DNA of 64,000 nt from UBA6772 sp965183875 (GCA_965183875.1 CBCYMK010000018.1:96791-160790); one strand, 5' to 3'. Shown: positions 35,477 to 45,397, counted from the first letter of the stretch. Numbers and translations are program-made. The notes: a model not told the origin generated them from the sequence alone.

Positions 35477-36801
35477 TAGGCTTCGTCTTTCCAGTTTAAG
35501 CGATCTACAGCAGGGAATTGCCATGGGGCGCCATTATTTTCTACATTACTAAACATCATATTCAACTCTGTTGGAGCTGCAGATTCCTCCATCACCAAAT
35601 ACCTTCTCATATCGAGGATAATTGCTAATGGGTCGATGTTAAGTGGGCAGGCTTGAGTACAAGCATTACACGAGGTACAAGCCCACAATTCTTCTCTAGT
35701 GATATAATCGTCTAATAAGAATTTACCATCCTCATTATCGGGTCCATTTTTATCTAAGTTCGCTCCATACTCATCCAAACGATCTCTTGTATCCATCATT
35801 ATTTTACGTGGAGAGAGTAATTTACCTGTTTGGTTTGCTGGACACTCAGAAGTACACCTTCCACATTCGGTACAGGTATATGCGTTCATCAGCTGCACCC
35901 AATTAAGGTCATTTACATCTTTAGCTCCAAATCGTTGAGGTTCCTCATCATCTGCGCCATCAGCTGGAGCAGCAAAAGGATCTGCATTAGGATCCATCAT
36001 CATTTGAACCTCTGCTTTAACAGAAGCCATATTGGTAAAGGCACCTTTAGCATCTAATTTAGAATAGTAGGTATTTGGAAAAGCAAGTAAAATATGGAAG
36101 TGTTTAGAATAAGGTAAGTAGTTCATGAAACCTAAAATACCTAAGATATGAAACCACCATAAACCACGTTCCATTCCGTGAATAGTATCTATGGACATCC
36201 CTTCAAATAAAAATGCTATTTGTGAACTTATAGGGAAGGAACCGGCTTTTACATAATGGTCGGCTCCTAGGTTTTGTAAATTTAAATCTGCCGCTTGCAT
36301 CAATAAGAAAGCAGACATTAACAGTACTTCAAACACAAGAATTAAGTTGGCATCGGTTTTTGGCCATCCATCCATCTCTTTCATTACAAACCTTTTTATC
36401 TGAATTATATTTCTACGGATGAGGAATATTAAACAAGATACAAGAACTAAGAAGGCTAAAATTTCGAATGAGCCGATTAAGAAATTGTAAAACCCACCTA
36501 AAAATGCAAATATTCTATGGGTACCAAAAAGCCCATCTATTACAATTTCGAGAACTTCAATATTAATAATTACAAATCCTATATAGACTAAAATATGTAA
36601 TATCCCTGCTACAGGACGCACCACCATTTTCGATTGCCCTAGAGCAACCTTCGCCATGGTCTTCCATCGTTTAGCTGCATTGTCTGAACGATCTATATCG
36701 CGACCTATTAATATATTACGTCTAATTTTAAGTAAGTTCTTTCCAAAAAGAAAAGCTGCAGCTCCAAGACAAAGAGCGAAAATAAGGTTACTAATTCCCA
36801 T
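35476..36801 (-). CDS. Membrane-bound 4Fe-4S ferredoxin-type protein
   Basis: 441 residues. Five or six membrane helices fill the first about 240 residues (NarI/GlpC-like; several His as possible haem ligands). A cytoplasmic part then carries two [4Fe-4S] motifs, CTECGRCTSECP and CTSCNACTQACP. It should pass electrons between quinones and a soluble partner. Coupling to the CCG protein by TAATG overlap is strong evidence of one complex. This pair is common in Bacteroidota and still poorly defined. Confidence 0.88.
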   Translation of the reverse strand: MGISNLIFALCLGAAAFLFGKNLLKIRRNILIGRDIDRSDNAAKRWKTMAKVALGQSKMVVRPVAGILHILVYIGFVIINIEVLEIVIDGLFGTHRIFAFLGGFYNFLIGSFEILAFLVLVSCLIFLIRRNIIQIKRFVMKEMDGWPKTDANLILVFEVLLMSAFLLMQAADLNLQNLGADHYVKAGSFPISSQIAFLFEGMSIDTIHGMERGLWWFHILGILGFMNYLPYSKHFHILLAFPNTYYSKLDAKGAFTNMASVKAEVQMMMDPNADPFAAPADGADDEEPQRFGAKDVNDLNWVQLMNAYTCTECGRCTSECPANQTGKLLSPRKIMMDTRDRLDEYGANLDKNGPDNEDGKFLLDDYITREELWACTSCNACTQACPLNIDPLAIILDMRRYLVMEESAAPTELNMMFSNVENNGAPWQFPAVDRLNWKDEA

Positions 36802-36811
36802 ATTTGGTTTT

Positions 36812-37714
36812 TTAGTTTATTGTATCAGTGGGAGAATTTTTACGACCAAAAAGAGAAAAGTGCACATAGCGTTTAGGGTTCTCTCTCATATCTTGTAAAA
36901 GAAGTTCTAACTCAGCTAAAGAAGCATTCATTTCGGTGTATAAGTCATCCTCTTTAATAAGTTTCCCCAGGCTACCGTTTCCGGCTTTTACATCTGCAAT
37001 AACAGTATTTAAATCGGTCATCGTTTGGTTTAGTTTAGCAATAGCTTCATCTACATTAGCCTTAACTAAATCTTCTGTAAACACATTCATGTTTTTTAAT
37101 ATAGATGTAATTTCATCTCTTTGGGAAGTAAATACGGTAGAGAGCGTATCTATATTTTCTACTGCATGAGTTAAAGTATTGTGGTTGGCAGAGATTAACA
37201 AAGAAGCTTTATCGGTTAAGGTAGTAATAGAACGCAAAGTAGAATCTAGCACACTTACTAATTTTTCGGTTCCGGCCTTAATAGGTACAAATTGTTTTGT
37301 TACCTGTTCGGTTAGGGATATTTGAATGTCTCCAGCTAGGGTATCTCCAGGTGAAGCCATTAATTTGGATGAGCCTAAATCAACCTGTAAGCCTTTGGCC
37401 CCCATTATATCCATATCGTAAATACGAACCTTTGTATCTGAAGTAAATTCTACGGGTTTAGAAATATGAAAAGCGACTAATAAAGGACCACTTAAAGAGT
37501 AGTCGAAGGTAATATCTGTTACCTGCCCAATTTTAAAACCGTTGATAGTTACCGGCTGACCTACTTCTAAACCATGAACATTTTCATAAAAAGCATAGTA
37601 ATCTCTTTTTTGTGTAAAAATGTTCTTTCCTTTAAGGAAGTTGTATCCCCAAATAAAACAAATTACCGCTGCAAATGTGGTTAAACCTATTACAAGTTCT
37701 TTACTGTACTTCAT
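36812..37714 (-). CDS. MlaD/MCE domain protein
   Basis: 300 residues. One N-terminal membrane helix (about 8-26, FAAVICFIWGYNFLKG) is followed by the MCE domain (about 38-120: YYAFYENVHGLEVGQPVTINGFKIGQV). A long helical C-terminal region (about 150-290) follows, with coiled-coil-like spacing. MCE proteins form hexameric rings for lipid transport between inner and outer membranes. The ATPase and permease partners (MlaE/F) are not in the window. It is 30 nt downstream of the amidase gene. Confidence 0.92.
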   Translation of the reverse strand: MKYSKELVIGLTTFAAVICFIWGYNFLKGKNIFTQKRDYYAFYENVHGLEVGQPVTINGFKIGQVTDITFDYSLSGPLLVAFHISKPVEFTSDTKVRIYDMDIMGAKGLQVDLGSSKLMASPGDTLAGDIQISLTEQVTKQFVPIKAGTEKLVSVLDSTLRSITTLTDKASLLISANHNTLTHAVENIDTLSTVFTSQRDEITSILKNMNVFTEDLVKANVDEAIAKLNQTMTDLNTVIADVKAGNGSLGKLIKEDDLYTEMNASLAELELLLQDMRENPKRYVHFSLFGRKNSPTDTIN

Positions 37715-37744
37715 TAGTTATAGTATTTGGTTTCAAAAATACAA

Positions 37745-38872
37745 TTATTTTAGGAGTTCGATGACTTCAGAAACAGGGACTTTAGTACTATTATGCACGC
37801 CTACAATAAAGCAATCTTTAAACCCCTGATTTACAAGTTCTTTTTGATGTGTTTTTACTGTTTCTAAATTAGTAAACGAACCACTATAGTACTTATAAAG
37901 AGACGAATCGAGAATATAAAAAGGATTAGTCAATTTATTTAATTGTTGTTTTGACACTTCTTTAGAAGAGCTAAATACCTGAACCGAAAGGAATGAATTA
38001 GGATTAGACTTTAAGATACAAGCAGGTTCAGGGTTTTCAATCACTACTGGAGCATGTATAACTTTCTGAACCTCCGTAACATCTTTAAGAACTCCTTCTT
38101 GCTCCGATTTGTATTCTTTAAAAGCTCTATATATAGCCGAAGCCATATAGGTTTTACCTTGCTCAGAATTTAAAAAATCTTCCTCTTTAGGGTTGGTTAA
38201 AAATCCAAGTTCAACCAAAACAGAAGGCATAGCAACACGAGAAGTTACATATAAGGGTTCACGTTTTACACCTCTATCTCTACGGTTTACTCTTTCTCTA
38301 AATTGAGTTTGAATTTTGTCTGCTAGTAGAAGGCTATTCTTCTCATACATTTTTTGGTAAAGCGAAACTTCAATTTGGTATTCGGGGCTTTTAATATCGA
38401 AGTTTCCATAATTAAGCCTATCTTCTTCGGTAGCAATAACTGGGTTTTCCTTGATAGCTACCCTAGAGTGTTTTCCATGATTTACCCCTACCACAAAAGA
38501 AGAGCATCCAACAGCATTAGGACTGGTAAAAGCGTCGCAGTGAATAGAAATAAATAAGTCAGCCTTTTCGTTATTAGCCAATGCTGTACGTTCGTAAAGT
38601 TCAGGAAACACATCTTTATCACGCGTATAAACAACTTCTACATCAGGAAGACTCTCATTTATATAAGCACCTAATTTTAAGGCTACATCAAGAGCGATAT
38701 CCTTTTCTTTAAGCTTATACCTTCCGGTACCTAAATTTCCAGGATCTTTACCTCCATGCCCTGCATCGATGATCACTTTTTTTAAAGCAACCTCATAATC
38801 TGCAGAAAATAAGTACGACCAAACAGGGACAGAATAAAGCACAAGAAATATCGCTATAATTCGTTTTAGCAT
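37745..38872 (-). CDS. N-acetylmuramoyl-L-alanine amidase with C-terminal SPOR-like repeat
   Basis: 375 residues from the ATG at 38872 (MLKRIIAIFLVLYSVPVWS), giving a normal signal peptide. The Amidase_3 zinc motifs are IIDAGHGGKDPG, a Glu in the ERTALANN region, ISIHCDAF and the catalytic Glu in SVLVELGFLTNPKE. The last about 70 residues (FLSVQVFSSSK, KYYSGSFTNLETVKTHQKEL) resemble a SPOR-type peptidoglycan-binding domain. It cleaves the peptide from glycan in septal wall. It is divergent from lptD with 64 bp between. Confidence 0.93.
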   Translation of the reverse strand: MLKRIIAIFLVLYSVPVWSYLFSADYEVALKKVIIDAGHGGKDPGNLGTGRYKLKEKDIALDVALKLGAYINESLPDVEVVYTRDKDVFPELYERTALANNEKADLFISIHCDAFTSPNAVGCSSFVVGVNHGKHSRVAIKENPVIATEEDRLNYGNFDIKSPEYQIEVSLYQKMYEKNSLLLADKIQTQFRERVNRRDRGVKREPLYVTSRVAMPSVLVELGFLTNPKEEDFLNSEQGKTYMASAIYRAFKEYKSEQEGVLKDVTEVQKVIHAPVVIENPEPACILKSNPNSFLSVQVFSSSKEVSKQQLNKLTNPFYILDSSLYKYYSGSFTNLETVKTHQKELVNQGFKDCFIVGVHNSTKVPVSEVIELLK

Positions 38873-38887
38873 CGGAACTTTTTTAAT

Positions 38888-38895
38888 TAGTTTTG
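38888..38895 (+). promoter_or_regulatory. -7 box TAGTTTTG for lptD
   Basis: Fits TAnnTTTG, 40 nt before the TTG start of lptD in the 63-bp divergent gap. Confidence 0.4.
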
Positions 38896-38935
38896 TACTG
38901 TTCGTGAACAACAAAAATAAAAAGAAAAATCACTT

Positions 38936-41434
38936 TTGTCTAAAAAGTCTCTATTTACTCTATTTTTAAGTATAACGCTCTTGTTTTCAGCTACACTAAG
39001 TGCTCAAACACAAGAAACTAAGGGAGACTCTACCGCTAATAAAAGTCCGTTCTTAGCCTCTAAGGTTCACTACTTTGCCACCGACTCTAGCATAATTTTA
39101 CTCCAAGAAAAGAAAGTATTGCTTTACCACGAGGCACAGGTAAACTACGAAGAGATAGAACTCAAGGCTGAACACATTATTATTAACTGGAACGACAACA
39201 CCGTTTATGCCATCGGTTTAGAAGATAGTACAGGTACAATTATCGGAAATCCGGTTTTCACAGAAGGTGGAAAAACTTATAATTGTGAAAGTATACTTTA
39301 TAATTTCACTAGTAAGAAAGGAAAAATAAAGGGTATGAAAACCCAAGATGGTGATGGATATATTCACGGGGACAAGCTCAAGAAAACCGCCAACAACTCT
39401 ATGTTTATAGAACATAGTAAATACACTACCTGTTCGGCAGATGAACCCCACTTTTATATAGGTGCAAAAAAGCTAAAAGTAATTCCAGGAAATAAAATTA
39501 TTAGTGGCCCTGCAAACTTAGTGATTTCCGATATCCCTACACCACTGGTAGTACCCTTCGGGTTATTCCCAGTACAAAACAAACAAAGCTCTGGTTTTAT
39601 AATGCCCACATACGGTTACTCTCCTAATAGAGGGTATAACTTTAGAAACGGAGGATGGTACTTTGCAATAAACGATTATTTCGACTTTGCACTTAGAGGA
39701 GATATTTTCACTCTGGGGTCCTGGCAACTAAAGGGGCAATCTTCCTACAAAAAGAAATACGCCTATAGTGGAAATATGAGTGTTAGCTATTCTAAGAACT
39801 TATTAGGTGAAGAAGGCTTATCTGATTTTGAAGATAAAAGAGACTTTTATATAAAATGGTCGCATAAACAAGATGGTAAGGCTCATCCCAACAGGCGATT
39901 TAATGCAAATGTAAATGCAGGTTCCAGTACATTTAATCAGTTCAACGCAAACCAGAACAACGATTATTTAAAAAACACTTTAAGCTCAACCGTTTCTTAT
40001 AGTTATTCATGGCCATCAAAACCATATAATTTTTCTGCCAACTTAAGACACAGTCAAAACACGCAAACACATAAAGTTAGCTTGAGTTTACCAGAATTAA
40101 ACTTTGGTATTAACACAGGTAATCCATTTAAAAGAAAAGTTTCTTCGGGTAAGCAAAGATGGTATGAGAAAATAAGAATGAGTTATACCGCAAATGCTAA
40201 AAACCAAATTGAAACTTTAGACAGCTTATTGTTCAGAAATGAGACAATAGACCAGATGAAATACGGAATAAAACACTTTATCCCGATAAGTAGTAATTTT
40301 AAAATCTTTAAGTATATAAACATTAGTCCAGCAGCAAAATACACCGAAAGATGGTATTTTAATAGAATAGAAAAATCGTGGAACGGTGAAGAGCAGTTAA
40401 TAGAATCTGATACTATTGATGGTATGAGAGCAGTGAGAGATTTCACTAGCAGCGTAAGTATGAACACTAAAATCTATGGGCTGTATCAGTTTAAATCTGA
40501 AAAGATAAAAGCATTGAGACATGTATTTACCCCTAGTTTATCCTTCTCGTATCGTCCAGACTTTAGTAAGCAAGAGTATGGTTATTACGATTGGTCATTA
40601 GTAGATTCTACAGGAAACCAAAATGATGTTTACTCCTATTATGAAGAAGGGATTTACAATACGGCACCCAAAGGAAAGTATGGGAATGTAAATTTAAATA
40701 TAGAGAACAATTTAGAGTTGAAAATAAAAACTCAAAACGATTCTATAGTAGAATATAAAAAAGTTGCTCTGTTTAAGAGCTTACGTTTTAACGGAAATTA
40801 CAACCTAGCCTTAGATTCTTTCAACTTATCCAACCTTACTTTTAGTGGTAGGACCGAGTTACTTCCTAAAATGAATATTAAATTTAATGGATCATTAAAT
40901 CCGTACCAGGTTAACGAAGAAGGTGAGCGTATAGAACAATTTGTGTGGAAAGATGAATATTCTATAGGTAGACTTACAAACTTCAACTTTACAATTAACT
41001 GGAATTTAAAAAGTTCAGAAAAAACTAAGCCTAAAGCGAAACCCAAAAATACTACTGAGCAAGAATGGAGCATGATACAAGATAATCCAGGCGATTATGT
41101 TGACTTTAATATCCCGTGGAATATTGGCTTGGATTATAGCTATGCTTACAGCAAACCTACTCTTGAAAAAACGGTACGTCAGACATTTAATATAAACGGT
41201 AATGTTCGACTTACCGAAAAGTGGAAAATAGGATTCCGTTCGGGTTACGATTTCGACTCTAAGAAAATATCCTATAGCTCTATAGACGTCTATAGGGACT
41301 TACACTGTTGGGAAATGCGATTTAACTGGATTCCGTTTGGATTCCGTCAAAGTTATAATATAAGTATCAATGTAAAGTCGTCTGTATTACAAGACTTAAA
41401 GCTCAATAAACGCAAGAGTTTTTACGATTTTTAA
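38936..41434 (+). CDS. lptD: LPS-assembly protein LptD
   Basis: 832 residues with a TTG start. A signal peptide (SLFTLFLSITLLFSATLSAQ) precedes an OstA/LptA-like periplasmic domain (about 45-200: HEAQVNYEEIELKAEHIIINW). It continues into a long beta-barrel region with repeated aromatic-ended strands (FNYSYSWPSKPYNFSANL-type), ending in RKSFYDF. LptD inserts LPS into the outer leaflet. Bacteroidota LptDs are divergent in sequence, and this one is typical. Stand-alone, with its own divergent promoter. Confidence 0.9.
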   Translation: MSKKSLFTLFLSITLLFSATLSAQTQETKGDSTANKSPFLASKVHYFATDSSIILLQEKKVLLYHEAQVNYEEIELKAEHIIINWNDNTVYAIGLEDSTGTIIGNPVFTEGGKTYNCESILYNFTSKKGKIKGMKTQDGDGYIHGDKLKKTANNSMFIEHSKYTTCSADEPHFYIGAKKLKVIPGNKIISGPANLVISDIPTPLVVPFGLFPVQNKQSSGFIMPTYGYSPNRGYNFRNGGWYFAINDYFDFALRGDIFTLGSWQLKGQSSYKKKYAYSGNMSVSYSKNLLGEEGLSDFEDKRDFYIKWSHKQDGKAHPNRRFNANVNAGSSTFNQFNANQNNDYLKNTLSSTVSYSYSWPSKPYNFSANLRHSQNTQTHKVSLSLPELNFGINTGNPFKRKVSSGKQRWYEKIRMSYTANAKNQIETLDSLLFRNETIDQMKYGIKHFIPISSNFKIFKYINISPAAKYTERWYFNRIEKSWNGEEQLIESDTIDGMRAVRDFTSSVSMNTKIYGLYQFKSEKIKALRHVFTPSLSFSYRPDFSKQEYGYYDWSLVDSTGNQNDVYSYYEEGIYNTAPKGKYGNVNLNIENNLELKIKTQNDSIVEYKKVALFKSLRFNGNYNLALDSFNLSNLTFSGRTELLPKMNIKFNGSLNPYQVNEEGERIEQFVWKDEYSIGRLTNFNFTINWNLKSSEKTKPKAKPKNTTEQEWSMIQDNPGDYVDFNIPWNIGLDYSYAYSKPTLEKTVRQTFNINGNVRLTEKWKIGFRSGYDFDSKKISYSSIDVYRDLHCWEMRFNWIPFGFRQSYNISINVKSSVLQDLKLNKRKSFYDF

Positions 41435-41481
41435 ATACTAAAAAAAATCTTTAAATTCAACCTGATTCTATCAGATTCAAT

Positions 41482-42459
41482 ATGAAAAAAAACATAGCTA
41501 TTCTTCGTGGAGGGAACTCCTCAGAAATTACCATTTCTATAAAAAGTGCTGCTGTTGTTTATGCACTTATAGACCGAGAATTATACACTCCTTTTTTAGT
41601 TCATATAGAAGGTGCAAATTGGTACGTGGTTAAAGGAGATGAAAAGCTAATAATCGATAAAAACGATTTTTCTTTTCAGTTAGAAAATTCAAAGATTAAT
41701 TTTGAAGGAGTGTTCATGGCAATTCATGGAACTCCAGGTGAGGATGGAGTACTACAAGCATATTTCGACTTATTAAATATCCCATATAACTGCTGTGGGA
41801 CTTTTGAAGCTTCCATAACCTTTAATAAAGCGATGTGTAATGCCCTACTTAAGCAATTCGATATTCCATCTGCAAAAGCCCTAATTCTAACTAAAAACCA
41901 GGAGTATAACCTACTACATATAGAAGAGCAAATTGGACTCCCTTGTTTTGTAAAACCCAATAGAGCAGGTTCCAGCTTTGGGGTATCTAAAGTTTCTGAA
42001 ACTTCACAATTCGACAAAGCTATAAAAGAAGCTTTTGTACACGACGATCAAGTAATTATTGAGTCTTTTATAAACGGTACTGAAGTTACCTGTGGTATAA
42101 TCCAAAAAGCAGGAGCACTAATCGCTTTACCTCTCACTGAAATATGCACAGAAAACGATTTTTTCGATTACGAAGCAAAGTACGAAGGGAAGTCACAAGA
42201 AATCACACCTGCACGGGTAAGCAATGCAGAAAGAGACCAGGTACAAACGCTAAGTAAAACCATTTATCAGACCTTAAACTTAAAAGGCATGGTACGTATG
42301 GATTATATCATTGAAGCTGGTAAAGCATACTTAATTGAAGTAAATACCATCCCTGGATTATCTGAAGAGAGTATTATCCCACAACAAGCCAAGGAATATG
42401 GATTGGACTTAAAAGAACTGTTCAGTCTCTCGCTAAGTAATATGTTTAATAATGATTAA
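41482..42459 (+). CDS. ddl: D-alanine--D-alanine ligase
   Basis: 325 residues, an ATP-grasp enzyme for peptidoglycan precursors. IAILRGGNSSEITISIKSA is the N-terminal block, with GEDGVLQAYFDLLNIPY, CFVKPNRAGSSFGVSKV, EVTCGII and the C-terminal MVRMDYII...LIEVNTIPGL. The active site is intact. Its stop overlaps the meaB start by 8 nt, an unusual coupling of wall synthesis and methylmalonyl-CoA metabolism. Confidence 0.95.
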   Translation: MKKNIAILRGGNSSEITISIKSAAVVYALIDRELYTPFLVHIEGANWYVVKGDEKLIIDKNDFSFQLENSKINFEGVFMAIHGTPGEDGVLQAYFDLLNIPYNCCGTFEASITFNKAMCNALLKQFDIPSAKALILTKNQEYNLLHIEEQIGLPCFVKPNRAGSSFGVSKVSETSQFDKAIKEAFVHDDQVIIESFINGTEVTCGIIQKAGALIALPLTEICTENDFFDYEAKYEGKSQEITPARVSNAERDQVQTLSKTIYQTLNLKGMVRMDYIIEAGKAYLIEVNTIPGLSEESIIPQQAKEYGLDLKELFSLSLSNMFNND

Positions 42460-43459
42460 ACCTAAGCATACACATAGTAAAAAAGAACTTAGTGTTGCAG
42501 ATTATATCAGCGGACTAGCAGATGGAAACATTAGTATTTTGGGCCGTGCAATAACCTTAGTTGAAAGTACCCGAATAGAACACCAAACACTAGCCCAAAA
42601 CATACTAGAGCAGTGTATTGAAACTACGGGTAAATCTGTGAGAATTGGTATTACTGGAGTTCCTGGAGTAGGAAAAAGCACTTTTATAGAACGTTTTGGT
42701 ACACACCTCACAGCAATGGGTAAAAAGGTGGCTGTACTTGCCATAGACCCTAGTAGCGAACAAGGTAGAGGTAGTATATTAGGTGATAAAACACGTATGG
42801 AAGCCCTTAGTATTGACCCCTTAGCTTTTATTAGACCTTCGCCAAATGCGGGTTCTTTAGGAGGGGTAGCTAGAAAAACCAGGGAGAGTATTTTATTGTG
42901 CGAAGCGGCAGGTTACGATGTTATAATTGTAGAAACTGTGGGTGTTGGACAGTCTGAAACAGCGGTACACTCTATGGTAGATTTCTTTTTATTATTAATG
43001 TTAGCAGGTGCAGGAGACGAGCTACAAGGAATAAAAAGAGGAATCATGGAGATGGCAGATACCCTTTGTATAACCAAAGCCGATGGAGACAATATAAACA
43101 AAAGCAAGTCTGCAGTAGGAGATTATAAAAGAGCCATTCACCTCTTCCCTGCCAAAACCAATAACTGGATTCCTAAGGTACTCACCTGCTCGGCATACGA
43201 GAATACCGGGATTGATGCTATTTGGAATACGGTAGATTCCTATACAAACCATTGTAAGTGTAATAATACTTTTGAAGAGAAAAGAAAAAAGCAAGCTCAG
43301 TTCTGGCTACACGAAAGTATACAAGAGCAATTAGGGAACTTTTTCTACCAAAAACCTGAGGTTAAAAATTTACTTCCTCAACTAGAAGAAAAAGTGCTTT
43401 CTGGAAAACTAAGCCCTTTTATTGCGGCACATAAACTAATAGATTTATTTAAAAAATAA
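42452..43459 (+). CDS. meaB: Methylmalonyl-CoA mutase GTPase chaperone MeaB
   Basis: 335 residues. G1 is GVPGVGKSTFIE, and LAIDPSSEQGRGSILGDKTRM, FIRPSPNAGSLGGVA and VETVGVGQSE follow. The G4-like motif is TKADGDN. MeaB loads and protects the adenosylcobalamin-dependent mutase. No mutase gene is in the window. The downstream gene starts inside its stop codon (TAATG). Confidence 0.95.
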   Translation: MIKPKHTHSKKELSVADYISGLADGNISILGRAITLVESTRIEHQTLAQNILEQCIETTGKSVRIGITGVPGVGKSTFIERFGTHLTAMGKKVAVLAIDPSSEQGRGSILGDKTRMEALSIDPLAFIRPSPNAGSLGGVARKTRESILLCEAAGYDVIIVETVGVGQSETAVHSMVDFFLLLMLAGAGDELQGIKRGIMEMADTLCITKADGDNINKSKSAVGDYKRAIHLFPAKTNNWIPKVLTCSAYENTGIDAIWNTVDSYTNHCKCNNTFEEKRKKQAQFWLHESIQEQLGNFFYQKPEVKNLLPQLEEKVLSGKLSPFIAAHKLIDLFKK

Positions 43460-43872
43460 TGGATATACCTAACCAACTCGTTGAAGTACTCGATATAGCC
43501 ATGGCAGGTTATAGAAAAGAAAATGAAGCTTTTGTAATTTCTATTCTTCACAAAGAGGAAGAGATACTTCAAATTATTAACAGAAATATGACAGCCGAAA
43601 CAAAGTCTGAAACGGGTGAATTTGGTCTTGTACTGTCTGTGTATTTTGAAGTAGAAGCAGAAAAAGAAGCCTACTATCGTTTTACGCATTCGCATTTTAA
43701 ATTCGACTCTACACTATCGCTAGACAGCACCGAAGAGCTAGCTTCCTATTTTTTACCCCTAGCTAATAATTCAGAAAAATCGGCTAAAATTATCTGTAAG
43801 CTACTCACTAAGGTATTTGAAATTAAAAGTGCACAAAATCTCGACTTTGAGATGTATGAGGTAGAAGGATGA
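43459..43872 (+). CDS. Hypothetical protein coupled to meaB
   Basis: 137 residues, acidic, of no family I recognise. It is predicted mixed alpha/beta, with no signal peptide or membrane helix. Segments include MDIPNQLVEVLDIAMAGYR, then GEFGLVLSVYFEVEAEKEAYYRFTH, then SAKIICKLLTKVFEIK. Its ATG overlaps the meaB stop, so it is a third cistron of ddl-meaB. The role is unknown. Confidence 0.65.
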   Translation: MDIPNQLVEVLDIAMAGYRKENEAFVISILHKEEEILQIINRNMTAETKSETGEFGLVLSVYFEVEAEKEAYYRFTHSHFKFDSTLSLDSTEELASYFLPLANNSEKSAKIICKLLTKVFEIKSAQNLDFEMYEVEG

Positions 43873-43885
43873 TGAAAATTGATTG

Positions 43886-44374
43886 TTACATATAAATCAA
43901 GGTTACAGGAACAAACACGCTCTGCCCCTCTTCTACAACAAATTTACAATCGTTAAATTCTGGTTCACTTAGACCAATACTCGGGTTATTGGAAAAGCCA
44001 AATCCTTCTTGTGGTATTAGGTTTAAGAAACCGCCCATATCCATTTCGCCATTTTCATTGGCATCGTGAAGAATACTTATTGCGTAAGTTCCAGGCTCCA
44101 TAGAGTCTATTTCTACTAATACATCTGTTGCCGAAACCGAAAGTGTAGTATCTCTATAAAAAAGGGTTTCGGAGTTAAAGGTAGATGAAGAATTGTAAAT
44201 CGCTATGGCTAAGTCTCCAGATAAATTCTCGAAATCATAAACCTCTAGGACTACTTTAGTATTTAACAAAAGACTGTCTATTATAGTAGTACCTTCTCCA
44301 TTGTCGGTATCTTTAGTACAGCTAGAAAAACTCAAAACCAACAAACTAACTATTAGGAGGCTTGTATACTTCAT
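43886..44374 (-). CDS. DUF2141 lipoprotein
   Basis: 162 residues. A lipoprotein signal ends at LSFSSC (Cys about residue 19). The mature part has the DUF2141 beta-sandwich features: GDLAIAIYNSSSTFN, EIDSMEPGTYAISILHDANENG with a calcium-loop-like DANENGEMD, and a GFGFSNNP tail. The function is unknown; it is probably surface-exposed or periplasmic. Convergent with the hypothetical at 43459, 13 nt apart. Confidence 0.88.
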   Translation of the reverse strand: MKYTSLLIVSLLVLSFSSCTKDTDNGEGTTIIDSLLLNTKVVLEVYDFENLSGDLAIAIYNSSSTFNSETLFYRDTTLSVSATDVLVEIDSMEPGTYAISILHDANENGEMDMGGFLNLIPQEGFGFSNNPSIGLSEPEFNDCKFVVEEGQSVFVPVTLIYM

Positions 44375-44427
44375 TTCAATTATTTTTTAGGGCTTAAAAA
44401 GCAAATATAATTTTTTAAATTTAAAAT

Positions 44428-45009
44428 ATGAATAAACCTATTTTCATTCTTTTATTCGCTCTATTTTTTGAGTGTAAGGCTCAGCTACAAGACTCAATTC
44501 AGGTAGATGGAAAAACAATTGCTGTGGAGCTACTTAATGAAATCACACTAAGGCCCTTGAATTTAAATTCCTCAGAAAAAGTTAAATTTTATAGACTACG
44601 TAGAAAAGTCCATAAGGTTTATCCTTTTGCCGTAGCTGCAAAAAAACAATTACTAGAGCTTAATGAGGATTTAAAATTCACAGAGAACAAGAGACAGAGA
44701 AGAAGAATCTCTAAACTCCACGACAGGTGGATACAGGAAACATTTACTGCTGAAATTAAAAAACTAACTCGATCTGAAGGTCGCATATTAATTAAACTTA
44801 TACATAGAGAAACGGAAACTACAGCCTATAACTTATTGCGCAATTATAGAAATGGGTTTACTGCTCTACTTTGGCAAAAACTAGCCAAATATTTCGATGG
44901 AGATTTAAAAGCTACTTACAATCCTGACACCTGTATAGAAGACGATTGGATAGAGCATATTATTTGGGAAAAGAGAAGGAATAAGTCTATTCTAAAAAAG
45001 AATCTATAA
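44428..45009 (+). CDS. DUF4294 protein
   Basis: 193 residues. A signal peptide (IFILLFALFFECKAQ) is followed by the DUF4294 block: VYPFAVAAKKQLLELNED, KRQRRRISKLHDRW, SEGRILIKLIHRETETTAYNLLRNYRNG and the C-terminal EDDWIEHIIWEKRR. A conserved Bacteroidota exported protein of unknown function. Its 3' end lies inside the 62-bp duplication shared with the end of the radical SAM gene, so the last codons are within repeated DNA. Confidence 0.9.
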   Translation: MNKPIFILLFALFFECKAQLQDSIQVDGKTIAVELLNEITLRPLNLNSSEKVKFYRLRRKVHKVYPFAVAAKKQLLELNEDLKFTENKRQRRRISKLHDRWIQETFTAEIKKLTRSEGRILIKLIHRETETTAYNLLRNYRNGFTALLWQKLAKYFDGDLKATYNPDTCIEDDWIEHIIWEKRRNKSILKKNL

Positions 45010-45052
45010 GACTAGGCGAAAGTGTCGTTTCACTTATTTCAAAGCCAAACCA
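44991..45052. repeat. 62-bp duplication, copy 1
   Basis: Matches 45398-45459 in direct orientation with only two mismatches. It contains the end of the DUF4294 gene and, on the minus strand, a second copy of the C-terminal codons of the radical SAM gene (ETTLSPSLIDSFLE and stop). Confidence 0.9.
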
Positions 45053-45397
45053 GAAACACTCATTTTTTTGACTGCATTCAAAAAGTCATTTTTCTAATTG
45101 CCGTAGATGCTTAGTAAGATTGGGAAGCTCCGATTTCATGAGGAGATCACTCAACCGCACTTTGCATATACAAAAGAAGGAGAATGAGGTGTTGTAAGCA
45201 TTGATTTTTTATTCGCAGCACTCCATTTTCAATGGCGCTCATGATTTTCAATTCGTTCTTTTTGATCAAGCAAAAAGGACTGCAACACGATTTTTTTAAC
45301 TTTATTACTTTTATATCCTATAAATGTAGCATCCTGTAATGATAACGGACAAACATTTGATTCAGTTTTTACTTACGATTAATGGAGCGACAGCTAC
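45053..45397. other. 345-bp insert between duplicated ends
   Basis: No complete gene. The minus strand from about 45203 to 45086 has a short frame reading NAYNTSFSFFCICK, VRLSDLLMKSELP and NLTKHLRQLEK, then a stop. This may be a remnant of a mobile or repeated element, but I cannot name it. A TGACT/AGTCA inverted repeat lies at 45068-45087. Confidence 0.45.
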
